NCBI GenBank assembly: GCA_034387635.1
Contig: JAOANU010000001.1
Coordinates: 1,674,001-1,738,000 of the forward strand
Reading direction: 5' to 3'
Length of the DNA stretch: 64,000 nucleotides
Origin: Rhodosporidiobolus odoratus
Taxonomy: Eukaryota; Basidiomycota; Microbotryomycetes; Sporidiobolales; Sporidiobolaceae
The stretch's first letter is position 1. Every line of letters starts with the position of its first letter. The notes below the pieces were generated by a model, which worked only from the letters and a program-made list of their open reading frames with translations, searched no databases and was not told the DNA's origin. Positions 1 to 11,700 of the stretch are shown here, in pieces. A program made the position numbers and the translations under genes.

Positions 1-39
1 CCTTGATTCCTGCGGAGCTAATGACCGTGCATCTGCCAG

Positions 40-1103
40 GCTTCTCCGCTTTCTTCCACACCTTCCTGTGCCACTCCGAGGCGGTACGTTTCTGATTTTT
101 CTTTTTCGTAGACAATCGTTCTTTCCCCTACCGCTCACACCCCTGATACTTTGCGCAGGTTGCCGTTTTCTGGAACCGTCTAGACTACGTCGGCATAGTC
201 GTGCTCATCACCGGCACAATTCTGCCGTTGCTGCGATACGCTTTTTATTGTACGAGTTCAGCTTCTTTTATCCTCCCTCGACGTCCGAGAGGTCCATGTC
301 TGCAAGCTGCACTACCTGACCACGGTTCTGTGCTATGTGCGACAGGCGACCCACACCTACGCAACGCTTACATGCTTCTCATCGCGACCTTCGCCGCCGG
401 TGCGCATTCTACCCTTCCTCCCTGCTGTGCATTGCGAACAGCAACAGCTCAAGTGTGCGGCTTTCCCCTTACCGCAGGTACGATTACGACCGTCGTTTCG
501 CCGCATGCTCGCACACCTGCACACCGCCGTTTCCGGACTTGGATTTTCATCGCATTGGGCCTGAGTGCGGTTTTCCCGATTGGGCATGCTGTGGTTCGGT
601 ATGGGGTACGTTTCCCTCTCATTTGACCCTCTTGTCTCCTTGGTTTCCCATGATGCCTTTGCTCTCCGTCAAGCCGCCGCGCGCTGTTTGGTCTGAGAAC
701 CCGGATCTGTATGTTGCCGGGCTAACCCTGGATGTGTACAGTACGAAGCTGCATCTGTGGCAGTATCACTGCCCTGGGTATCACTAGGCGGGGCTCTATA
801 CATCATCGGAGCGCTACTGTGTGTACTTTCCGCCTCTACCATCCATTTTTTTTTTTCTTCCTCGCCTGTCCAGCTTTGCTATCTGCCCCAGATGTTAACT
901 CGTTCTCGCTGGCTAGGTACGCCGAACGATGTCCAGAACGCTACGCCCCGGGCCGCTTCGACTTTTTCTTCTCTTCCCACCAGATCTTCCATATCCTCAT
1001 CCTCCTCGCCGCTTGGGCACACTGGTGCGCGCTGGCCGAAAGCTTTCGGTACTGGCACGGAGAGAGGCAGGGCACGTGTCCAGAAGTAGACTTGAAGCAG
1101 TAG
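40..1103 (+). CDS. Adiponectin-receptor/haemolysin-III family membrane protein (Izh-like), 5' partial
   Basis: The window opens inside an intron; the first visible exon starts at 40 after a TGCCAG acceptor. I read exons at about 40-83, 159-248, 345-392, 480-606, 744-822 and 916-1103. The spliced reading shows the family hallmarks: FHTFLCHS (first metal-ligand His), RLDYVGI, FYCDPHLRNAYMLL, a conserved helix FIALGLSAVFPIGH and the terminal SSHQIFHILILLAA helix with the two zinc-binding histidines. At least five hydrophobic helices are visible. Yeast members (Izh1-4) are linked to zinc, lipid and stress homeostasis; some family members are ceramidase-like. The N-terminus lies outside the window. 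The protein ends shortly after the last helix at TAG 1101-1103. Family assignment is firm; the exact substrate is not known from sequence. Confidence 0.88.
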
Positions 1104-1891
1104 AAAAAATCGACCAAACGAGCGGAATATAGACAGTTTGGAGCTGCTGAACTGTTCTCGACACTAAGCGAGAGAAACGAGGCAGAGATGGCGAACGATT
1201 ACTGTGGTATTGATACGACGAACACGGCAGGAGACTCCATTTGTACAGAACCCTTAGGCACACGGAAAGAACCACTCCCCCCACTTCTCCCCCCTCGAAC
1301 ACAACATGTTGCAAGCTGGCTTCGACTGTTGACGACCGAATTGCTCCTCGCTATAATGTACGCGACTCAAGTCAGCTGGCTGCCTGAAAGCAAGCGAACG
1401 GAGGAGGACCCGACTCACACGACCTTCCCCCACTTGTATCCCGACGTGCGAGGTCACACGCCGCCCCCGGAGCGCTTGACATCGACGGCGAAACCTCCTG
1501 GACGAGTGAGAACGCGAGAGTAGGTGAACCTGCCATAGGCGTAGCCGATCAGAGGGAGAGAGGCGCTGTCGAGCGGGGAAAGATGGAGTGAGAAGGTCAG
1601 CTGAAAAGCGAATGGGATTGTGGTGTTCGGAAGAGCGGGCAACGCACAGGGTGAGGAGGCGGGTAGGGTGGATGACTCCGAGCATATTGTGTGTAGGGTG
1701 TATGAGTGGTAGGTGTGAGTGAGGAGAGGGAAACGGAAAGAAGGACGGGAAGGGGGTAAAAGAAGAAAGAGTTTGTTGAGGGGAGGGGTTAAAGATTGAA
1801 CGGGAGGCGGGAGTTTGGATTGTTGACCGACTTGACCGGTCATCCAACTTGTCTTTCTCAAGCCAGTCATTCTCACCACAGTACACCTTGA
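1104..1891. other. Intergenic region, 788 bases
   Basis: This stretch holds the 3' flank of the Izh-like gene and the promoter/5' leader of the LRR gene. A 266-codon open frame on the minus strand crosses it into the LRR gene but shows no recognisable protein. The sequence from about 1680 to 1800 is strongly purine-rich on the + strand. I see no RNA gene or repeat. Confidence 0.5.
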
Positions 1892-3633
1892 ATGGCAGTA
1901 TCAGCTGCGGAAGCTGCTCGCCATCCCTTCTCCGCCCGCGCCAAACTCTGGTACCCGCCCGACTTCTCGAAAGAAGACCGCCAGCCCAAATCTCCCACCT
2001 CATCGACTCGCATCCACCTCTCCTTCCCGCCAGACGAAGAAAAGGGTCGCTCACTGCGCACTTTCAGCCAGTCAAAGTCGACAGGTGGCCTGTTTGGGTC
2101 GGCACAGGGATTCAAGAGAGCGCAGACTGCACCCGCGGGAGGAGGGCTCCTGCCCAGTTTGTTGAATGACGATGGTCAAGACGGCGACAACGAAGGAGAC
2201 GATTGCATGCTCGACGAATGGATTGCTCAGGGAGGTGCAAAGGGAGAGTCCGCCTTGAAAGACAAGGTCCCCGAGGAGAGCCAGCCGGCGGAAAAGCAGA
2301 AGGAGGATGCGGCAGTTGCTTGGAAGAGCACTCCTCAACAGGCCACTACTCAGCGGATGTGGAATGTGCGAACTCCGCCGCCTCGACAGCCGGGGGTGGA
2401 GTGGTCTGCGGTGCTGGATCATGCTGTCATGAAGGCCAACGGGATGATTGATTTGAGGTACGCTCGACTTTACTGTCATCCCTTTGCACCTGGGAGCATG
2501 CCTGACCAGCTTTCTTACATAGTGGCTGCAAGCTCACCCACGTCCCTCACTCAATTCACGAGCTCGAAACCCTTCGCGCCATTTCTCGCTCATCCTCCAC
2601 CTTTGAGCGTACTCAAACTCTACCCGCCTCGCCGACGTCCCCCGCCCGCTCGCCTGGTCGGCGAGTGATGGGTCGCACCGCTTCTGGACCTTTTGGTTCT
2701 CCTCGCTCCGCCGCACAAACCGCCGTTCCCCTGCGCATCATGCTGTCCAATAACGAGCTTACCGCCGGTTCCATCTCAAAAGCGTTGTGGGACCTCCCGA
2801 ACATGATCAGCCTCTCGCTGCGGAACAACAGGCTCGACTATCTTCCCGAGGGTGTCGGTCGTCTTTCCGGCTTGAAGGAGCTCAACGTCGCTCAGAACAA
2901 GCTGCAGTACCTTCCTGCCGAAATCCTCAACTTGCCCAATCTTTCTCAGCTCTACCTCTACCCAAATCCCTTCCTCCGTCCGCCTGCACCTCCCGCCTCT
3001 TCCGACTTGCCCACGTCTTCCGCCTTGCACCCTCTCAACAAGCGCATCCTCGGCCCCCTTGTCACCCATTTCCCGGTGCCCACGCTCGTCGAGACTTGCA
3101 TTCGCCGTCTTCTCTCTCCCCTCTCGACCTCAGATCGTGACCCCGCTCCGCTCATCTCTCACTACGATCGCTCCTACCTGAAAGACGTCCCCGAACCCTT
3201 CCTCGAACCCTTCGTCGCTATCCTTAACCCTCCCAACGCTTTGTCCGCTTCCACCGCCTCCTCCCTCCCTACACCGCCCGTCTCCCCCTTCCTCAGAACT
3301 CGCCACGCCTCCTCTACCAATCCTCTGTCCTCAACCTCCTACCAACCCTTCGACCCTTCCTCAAACATCTGTCGCTCCCCCGCTCACCCCGGCGACGACC
3401 GCGTCTTCTACGCCCACGCCGTTGAGCGGATGGAATGGGTCAGTGAGAGGGCTTTGCAGCCTGCGGCAGGGGAGCAGGACAAGAAGAGTGGGGAGAGGTG
3501 TATTCCTATTTTGTGGAGAGGATGCGGAGCGAGGTGTTTGGACTGGTTGGAAGAGGAGGTCGAGGAAGAAGGGGAGGAAGAGCTTGAATCGCCCGAAGAG
3601 GAGAAGGAGGTAGTTGGGGCAAGGACTCAGTGA
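1892..3633 (+). CDS. Leucine-rich-repeat protein of unknown function
   Basis: Two exons: 1892 to about 2457, then about 2521 to 3633, joined by one short intron. The reading frame closes exactly across that junction and restores an LRR (DLSGCKLTHVPHSI). The N-terminal 190 residues are low-complexity and acidic. The centre holds several LRR units (IMLSNNELT, LSLRNNRLDYLPEGVG, LNVAQNKLQYLPAEI, LYLYPNPFL). The C-terminus is Pro/Ser-rich and ends in a Glu-rich tail (EEEVEEEGEEE). No kinase, phosphatase or membrane segment is visible. LRR proteins of this layout are widespread in fungi without a clear role; a scaffold function is only a guess. The start is the first ATG in frame, downstream of a stop-rich leader. 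Confidence 0.85.
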
Positions 3634-4117
3634 CAGGAGGTGAAGTGCTTGTTTGTGCCGGCTGTTTGTGCGCGTGTGCGTACGCGCCGTGTTGTGGTTA
3701 GTGCTGTTCCTTTCGTCTTTCGTCTGTTCCATGTACCCTCCCTCCCTCCTTGTGGCCATCTTTCCACACCTTTTCATATTTCCCTTTTTCGCGTACCCGG
3801 ACCTGCGCGCTGCATGGTGCTGCAATCTATGTCCGGTCCGTGCCTTCGATGTCGCTTCTATACCTGATGAGAAGACTGCTGCGAAGCTATACTCGGATCT
3901 GGCTTTTCCTGCTTCGCCTTCCTGTGAATCTCTGTTACGTACGCGACGTTCTCGCGAGTAAGGCGGACGCACGACGAACTGAATAGCAGACACAAGGATG
4001 GGAGTGATCCGAGAAAGAGAGGTATGCGACAGTGGAAGTTGCGAAGACCAATAACGGAAAGACGCAAGATGAGACCAGAAGGAGTACAGCACGTGGAAAA
4101 ATACCAGTCGAAATCAC
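3634..4117. other. Convergent 3' intergenic region, 484 bases
   Basis: This lies between the stop codons of the LRR gene (+) and the seven-helix gene (-). It is pyrimidine-rich and presumably carries both 3' untranslated regions. Small open frames on both strands look like chance. I see no RNA gene. Confidence 0.5.
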
Positions 4118-7100
4118 CTAACGCATAGCACGAACGGCGGAGGGGGCAGGGCGGGGGAAATAATCGCTACGAGGTGCCTTGGCAGTAGTCGCAACCGGTC
4201 GAACGTTCTCGTCATCGGCCGATGATGCTGAGCTATCGTGATGGTGGCGGCGAGCACGAGTGCGAGAGCCGACCTTTAGCGGCGTTTTCGGCACGAGGGT
4301 GAGCGGAACGGTCGAAGTGGGTACGGAAGAGAAAGGCATCGGCGGTAGGGGAAGAGGCGGTCGTCGCTCGGCTGGGGAGGTGGGTCGAGTCCTCTTTGAG
4401 CGTGGCGTTGGCGTGCCCGAGATCCGGCTCTTAGCGTCCTCGTCGACCTCCTCGATTGGCTCCGGCAAGTTGGGCAGCGGAGGAAGAGGCATTCCCGACC
4501 TCGATCTTCGCTTGCCATCCCGCTCGTTCGCCGCGCGGCGGTACTGCTCGACCTTGCTGACCTCCCGCTCGCTATCAGATACAGATGAGGCGTAAGAGAA
4601 GGAAGAGTTGGGGTCTCGTTGACCGAGTAGCGACAGGGGACGATGACCTGGCTGAAGAGGGACGACGGGCGAGAAGGAGCGACGAGACCGACTTGCTTCG
4701 TCGGCGGAACTGGCAGCGCTGTCGTCACTACCGCTGTGCCAGTCTGCGCCCCTTGAACGGATCATGTTGTGAAAGCCGGGTGCCGTGATCGAAGAAGCGG
4801 AAGTCGACCGGAGCGAGCTGATCGAGGCGAGAGGGACGCGGGCTGGTCGCAAGCGGAACGCTTCTGGCGACTCGGCGGAAGAGGAATCCGAGCGGGAGAC
4901 CGGATGGACGGAGGCGCAGTGGATAGTGCCTGTTCGAGCGTCTTCTTCATCGGAGGATCCGACCAGCGAACCCCGAAGACCGACCGAACCTTCTTGCGAC
5001 TTGGGCGGACGGGCTGGGCGGAACTGTTGAGGGGAAGATGGGAAATCGTGCGGTGACAGGGGAGAAAGCGGGGAAGGCGAGGCAGCTCGTCGAGCTAGTT
5101 GATGGGCTGCGAGAACAGCATCGCCTGCTTCGTCGTCATCTTCTTCCGCTGCATCTTCGGCATCCGCCAGAGCACCGCCATCCTCCAGTACCTCAGACAC
5201 ACCCTCGTCTTCCCACTCGAAAGATATATCGAGGAGAGTTCCCTCAGACCCGACTCTCCCGTGGGTGTGAGGCGGTTGCACCTCCCGGTGGTCCCGCTGG
5301 TCGGTGCCGGCACCCGCTTCCTCTTGTCGTGGCCGAGACAACTCCTGCATGGCACCCTGACGAACGACTTGGCGGATTGCTGCTAGTGCTGATCCCTCCG
5401 GCTCTTCCTCCCTCGACTGCTCGACTGCGAACCAGCTGTCGTCCGCCGAGGCGGGGGGTGGGGCGTCTCCACGTTCCAGCTTGACGAGCGGGAGCGAAAG
5501 TTTGCGATGATTGCGCAAGCGCTTCGAGCTGGCTGAAGGAAGAGAGTCGGAAGGGTAGTTGGAGCTGAGAGTCGAGCGTCGACGAGGGAGAGAGCTTTGC
5601 TTCGACTCGATCTGAATGTCCTTCCCGACTTTTATCGACGGGACAAGTTGAGGGAGGACTTGGGAAGAAAGGTAGTCGATCTTGAGAGGCGAAGGAGAAG
5701 CCGACCTTGCAGAGGGAGCGCGGTTCGACGGGGGAAAGGAAGAGAGGGACGGAGACGAATCGAAGTCACGGGTGCCAGAGGTGAGGTCTCGTGTGAAGGA
5801 CGAGATCGGGTACGGCGAAGGCGAGGATATGGGGGACGGCGTTGAAAACCCTTCGGGCTTGGGAAGGCCAAGAGTGGAATGGCTGGCACTACGGGCAGAG
5901 CCGCCTGACCCGAAGGGTATCTGCTTGCTTGGTAGCTGTAGTTGGGTCGGGGTTTTGCGCGACCGACGCAGGGATATAGCGACGAGCTCGTCGCGGGGGT
6001 TTGGTGCTGAGGCTCGCCGAGTGTGCTCGAATCCGGCAACGGTTCTTCTGCTCGCAGCGCTGCCAGCTCGTGGTCGAGTCTTCGCGCCGAAGTCGGTTAC
6101 GGCGGCTACGGTCGCCTTCGAGAGCTTGAGTGAGCGCAGTCGTGCATGTCCGGTCGACGCAGCGGCCTTGACGAAGCCAGAAGAGGACGAAGTAGGCTCG
6201 ACGATGGCGTCGGGCAGAACCTGCAGCCTCGGGTGCGCATCAAGCATCGAAAGGGCTCGACCTGAATCGTAAGGAACGTCAGTCGTCGTTTCGAGGCACC
6301 GAGAAAAAAAGGGTTCGGACCACGCACCGACTCGACTTCGCTGCGACGGCGTGCAATCCTCGCCGTCAGGGCGTATGCCCGGCAGCGAATCTTTCCATGT
6401 CCTGACCGTCGATGCTCGGCTTTTTGCGCGACCTCGAGTCGCTGTCACCCCTTCGAGCCCTTCGAGCTTTTCGAATGCACGAGCGGACGACGACGTAGGG
6501 ACCGGAGGTCTCGGCGTGCGGAACCAGAAGCCCTCGCTAGCGGCAGACTGCCATGCGAGGACGAGGCCCGGCTGGCAAACGCCGATGACGAGGAGGATGG
6601 CGGAAAGAAGGGGGACCGGTGAAGCCGGGCGCAGGAGGCGTAAGAAGACGAAGGGCGATACGAGAGCCTGCAGGGAGGGGCGAGACACGTCAGTTAAAAG
6701 CCGGTATGGTAATAAAGGCGGGCAGCGCACATAGCTCAATAAGCAGCAGCACAAGTGCCCGCCAATCCTGACCATGGCTCCTTTTGCCTCCCTCTGTGAA
6801 AGCTGGGCTTTAGGAGAATGCCCCGTACCAGGAGGCGTCGAGTCCCCCCAGGCTTCCTTGACGAGCGAGTTGCCAAGGGCTTGCCGTACAGCTGAATTAC
6901 CGATAAAGCCGCCCGGCGCAAGGTACGTCGACGCCCTCGAGGTCATCGAAGACAGCGAGACGCGACTGCGCTCCTCTTCATTCCCGTCCCCAGCCATGCG
7001 CAATACTTCATGCGAGTCGTCGCCCCAGTTCTGGGGGTTTGAACCAGGAAGTCCGGACGGAGTTGATGCTGCTGAACGATCAAGCAGCCCTCCAGTCGAT

Positions 7101-8325
7101 CCCGGGGTCGGGCTTCTGAACTCGCGGCGCATGTCCAGCTCGTCTGGGTCGTCCATGGACGCGCGAGATGGAGCGTAAGTCACTGCCGAGCGAGTGTCGG
7201 AAGTAAAGGGGAGGACATGGTGGGCCGCGGGAAGGACGACGGAAGAGCTAGACTGGCCAATCTGGCGGAGGAAGGAGGTGGAGAGATTGGAGAACTTGTG
7301 ATGAGGTAGGTAAGGCATGTCTCCACTGGAGACTACCTTCTCCTGCTCATCGGTGAAGCGAGAGAAGGATTGTTCCCGCTGAGCGATGCGCCGAACCCGG
7401 AGGATAGCCAGGAGTAGGCGTCCGAAGCAGACGGTGACTGCGATAGCGATAGCGATTGAGTCAGTCATCGGATGTAAGGGTAATTAGGAGACAGACTTGC
7501 CGACGAATGTTACGGATGAGAGCCAGCTAACGAGACCTATCCAGACGGCTTGCCCACTCGGGTGCGCCATGCTGGAAAGCCCTGCACCGACAGCATAGAT
7601 AGTGAGGGTGGGTAGCCATACGATCCTGTCAGCAGAGAAAGAGTTGTAAGCGCTTGAGGTAGGGCGATTTCGCCTTTGGAGACATCGCTAAAAGGGTGGG
7701 AGCGCACCAATCCGCCGCGCCGAGGGATATCTGCTTCCCTTGTACGACGTTTGCGTAGGATAGGACTGCCACGACGAGCAGGAGGGTCGGGCGTGCGGTT
7801 GTAGCCAAGTAGACTCGACTGGCGGCAATCCTGGATTCGCCTAATTGCAATTCGGCGGATACGGAGCTGGCTACCTCCCAGACAAGGATACATGCCGCGA
7901 CTGTGAGCGGTAGAAAATGTCAGCAAGCTGTCGGGCCAGGGTGAGGAGGAATGCTAGCTTTAGGTAGGTGGAAAAGGAGCCGCATGCGAGGAAAGGTAAA
8001 AAAAGATAAGCCGGGCGCCAGCAGCTTAGACTCACAAATATCGACTGCTCCCAGGTATGCTGTGAAGCGCTGCGCGCTTTTGAGCCGAGGTCTCTTTTCA
8101 ACAGTCGGGGCAGCGGCGGCAGCATAAGGGCCGACGGCGGATCCAGCGTGACGGCGATTGAGGGGATGGCCGGGTAGTAGAGGAAGAAGGGTCCGTAAAG
8201 TCGTGTAGGTGGAGCAGAAGAAGCTGAAGAAGCAAGGACGTGAGCTGGAGCATCATCGCAAGCAGGAGAAAAACGTACGACAACAGGCCGAAGGCCAGGG
8301 TCACATAAAGCAGACTTGCGTCCAT
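4118..8325 (-). CDS. Seven-helix (GPCR-like) membrane protein with very long disordered cytoplasmic tail
   Basis: The start chosen is the ATG at 8325 (MDASLLYVTLAFGLLS), which opens the first helix. After splicing I count seven hydrophobic segments: LLYVTLAFGLLS, AYLGAVDIFAACILVWEV, PTLLLVVAVLSYANVV, WLPTLTIYAVGAG, VWIVTVCFGRLLLAIL, CCCLLSYALVSPFVFL and PLLSAILLVIGVCQPGL. A Ser/Thr-rich segment of roughly 200 residues separates helices 5 and 6. About 750 residues of Ser/Pro/Arg-rich, low-complexity tail follow helix 7. Exon joins were checked by frame at about 8270/8217, 8036/7908, 7704/7625, 7545/7467 and 6730/6669; a stop-free 66-base intron is also likely near 6262-6327. The layout (seven helices, long third loop, long tail) resembles fungal GPCR-type receptors, but I recognise no specific family and no ligand can be named. 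Its promoter lies next to the pyruvate carboxylase 3' end. Confidence 0.72.
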
Positions 8326-8768
8326 CTCGGTACTCGGTTACCGCGGGTGTAGCACTGGAGAAGCGAGTAGAGTCGGAGATTCTGTGAAAGTTGAATGAAG
8401 GCTGAGGCCAGACGGCGGTGAATCGAGGTGAAGAGGAGAAGGCTATAGGTGAAACAATTGCGCTCGAGGTCGCGGGCGATCGCTGCACCGCTGTTGGTAG
8501 CGACCGCAGACAGGCGAGAAACAGAAGGTAAAATGAAGAAGCGGAGGGGGGCGTGCGATTCAAGGCAACTCCTGTCGCCCACTCGCTGAAAAAAGCGACA
8601 TGTGTGATTCGGGAGAAAGGTCGCCGCTGGCTTGATGAGAGCACTACCTTTGATTTCGAGATGACAGAACAGCTGTAGACAAGTCTAAGTACCTAGAAAC
8701 GAGAACAAGCTTCGGTACCGCGCGCGGCATCCTCCCTCCTCTTCTCTAGCCTGCCGCCTGGGCGGGCT
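8326..8768. other. Intergenic region between pyruvate carboxylase stop and the seven-helix gene start
   Basis: 443 bases, with both flanking genes on the minus strand. It contains the pyruvate carboxylase 3' untranslated region and the promoter/leader of the seven-helix gene. The part nearest the stop codon (about 8667-8768) is shared, with growing divergence, with the inverted copy at about 20519-20625. I see no other feature. Confidence 0.55.
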
Positions 8769-11700
8769 CTAGGCGTGGCCAATCTCGACGACGAGGTCTC
8801 CCTGGCCAATCGAGTCGCCCTGCTTGACGAGAATCCTCTTGCATTTGCCGGAGACCGGAGCCGAGACGTTCGATTCCCTGCACGCATGAGAACGAAGGAG
8901 AAAAGTGTGGTGAACAGGATAGTCAGCAGTTTGCTCAGATGTTCAGGTGTGGTTCACGAGTCGGGAGCACTCGAATGCGCGTTGAAGCAAGAGAGGGTCC
9001 GATTCGGCGGAGAGTAGGCATCGTTGCAGGTGGAGAGAGGACCAGCGAAGACAATCTGAATACGCACATCTTCATGGCACTGAGAACCTGTGGTGCGCAA
9101 GATGGGATGATCAGTACTGATGTAGGTGGGATGTATTCGAGCAGGCAATGTGCAGTCGCGGACGTAGACAAGAAGAAAGAGGACCTACCAAGAGAGGATC
9201 GCCGGCCTTGACTTCGTGTCCTTCCTGCACGCGCACCTCGAGGACTGCAGACCGTGATCATCACAGCGATATAAGCCGGATGAGAGCGAAAGAGGGGGGA
9301 CAGTCGACAGGGAGAAGGGGAGAAAGAAGGGAAAAGGTTAACATCGACAATGCCAGCTGAGACTCCGTAGGAAGAGAGGACTTGCCTACTCCACTCATGG
9401 GGGCTGCGAGTAGTGGAACGGGAAGGGGTCGAGAGCGGAGCAAGTAGGCAGCCAAGAATTGAAGAAAAAAAGGGGGAAGGAAGGGTTAGGAAGAGGTGAA
9501 GGCGGTTGCATAAGCGAGGCGGGACGCAATGAGTGACGTGCGGACAGTTCAAAGTAAAATATCGGTCAGCATGGCTCCGTTTCGGGACTGACAGCGCAAT
9601 GATAGGACAGGCAAGGTGACTTGTGATATCGGAGTTGGGAAGGTCCAGTCCAAGACACGTCGACGTACAGCCAACCGAGCCCGGCTCATTCGTCGCCTGC
9701 TCCCTCCTGACCGTCTCAATCGCCGCCGACTTGTCCTCGACCTGAACGAGACGCGCTTCGCCGTTCAGCTCCCACAGAATCTCGCGCATACCGGTCACCT
9801 GGTTCACCGGCGAGACCGCAACGAGCTTGATGAGCAGCGTCTTGCCCTTGTCGATGACCACCTCGAGCTCTTCGCCGACCGCAGGCTTCGCCAGGAAGTA
9901 ACGAGTGGCGAGGGTACTGCAGACGAGGACGGTCAGCCGGACATGTAGTCGAGTGCGGGACAGTCACATACGAGAGATCGCCATAAGTCTGCTGGAACTC
10001 CTTGAACTCCTCGAAGACCTTGGGGTACATGGAGTAGGAGACGACGTCTTCGGGCGTGATGCCGCTGCCGAATTTCTCGATAAGCTTCTGACGGACCTCG
10101 TCGAAGGGGTAGGGGTCCATGGTCTTGCCGGGACGCTCGTCGATCCTAGGCTTGTCACGGATGATCTTCGAGCGCAGCGGTTCGGGGAAGCCACCAACGG
10201 GCTGACCAAGGTAACCCTGGAAGAACTCGACCACCGACGAAGGGAAGTCGAGCTCGCCGGCCTTTTCGAGGACGTCCTGCTTCGAAAGTTTGTTGCTGAC
10301 GATGAACTGCGCAAAGTCACCGACGACCTTGGAGGAAGGTGTAACCTGTGCCAAGGTCCTGGTCAGCGAGCCCAGCGGGAGGCAGGTGGCGCGATGCGCA
10401 CCTTGACAATGTCGCCGCAAAGGTCATTCGCGAGGATGTACGCCTTGACGACCTCCTTCCACTGACCGGCGAGACCGAGCTGCTGAGACTGGAACATGAG
10501 GTTGGTGTATTGGCCTATGAACCCAGAATGCAAAAGCAGAAGATGAATATGTAGATCCAGGAGTAGCGAAAGAGAGTTTGCTTACCGCCCGGCATTTGGT
10601 GCTCGAAGACTCCTGAGTCGCTGCTCTTGACGTGCGCGTCGAAGCACTGGTAGAGCTGGCGAACGTTGCTCCAGTACAAGTTCAGAGCCTGAATGTTCTC
10701 GAAGCTGATACCGGTGCCAAGGTCGGACTGCTCGAGAGCGGAGCAGACAGCACCCATCGAGGGTTGCGAGGTCATGCCGGACATGGCTGCAACGTAGAAG
10801 GTCGCATCAGACACTGCGCCTGAAGAATCAGAAGCCCGAAAGGCAAGGGCTCACAGTCAATCGCGACGTCGACAATGTCGGCGCCGGCAGCGGCAGCCGC
10901 AAGCATGGACGAGACGGCAATACCAGCCGTGTCGTGAGAGTGGACGTGAATGGGAATGTCGGGGAACCTCTTGCGAAGGGCGCCGACAAGGCTGCGAAGT
11001 CGGAATAGTGAGATTTGCTCGGGTAAGATATCAGTGAGCGAGACGTACATGGTAGCCGATTGCGGAGTGAGGAGACCGGCCATGTCCTTGATGGCGAGGA
11101 TGTCGATGTCGCAGGCCACCAATTGCTGGGCAAAGTCAAGGTAGTACTCGAGGGTGTACTTGCTGCCCTTCTTGGGCTTCGCGACGTCGCCAGTGTAGCA
11201 CTGTATAGCAGAAGCGGGCATTCAGTCGCGAGACTCCGAGTACTGAGGATAGGAGAATGACGAACGATGACAGCCTCAACAACACCGCCGGCCTTCCTGG
11301 CAGCGTCGAGACCGAGCTTCATGTTGTCGATGTAGTTCAAGGAGTCGAAAACACGGAAGATGTCGAGACCGTTCTCAACGGCACGCTTGGAGAACTGCGA
11401 ATCGTAGGAAGAAAACATCAACACAGGCGAGGTCGGAGAGGAGACACGACAAATACCTCGTAGATGGCGTTGTCCGGGTAGCTCGTGTATCCGACCGCGT
11501 TGGCACCGCGAACGAGGGCCTGGAAGGGGATGTTGGGGATGAGAGCACGAAGGGTACGGAGACGCTCCCAGGGGTCCTCGTAGAGGAACCTCATAGCGAC
11601 GTCGAAAGTCTATTGCGAGAGTAGGGAGAGACCGGGAAGGAAGGTCAGGAGTGAAAGCGAAGGAAAGCGAGGAAATCGCTCAAGCGACATACAGCTCCGC

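Noticed and set aside
1254..2054. 266-codon open frame on the minus strand
   Set aside because: It overlaps the leader and first exon of the LRR gene, has skewed composition and no motif; high-GC DNA yields such frames by chance.
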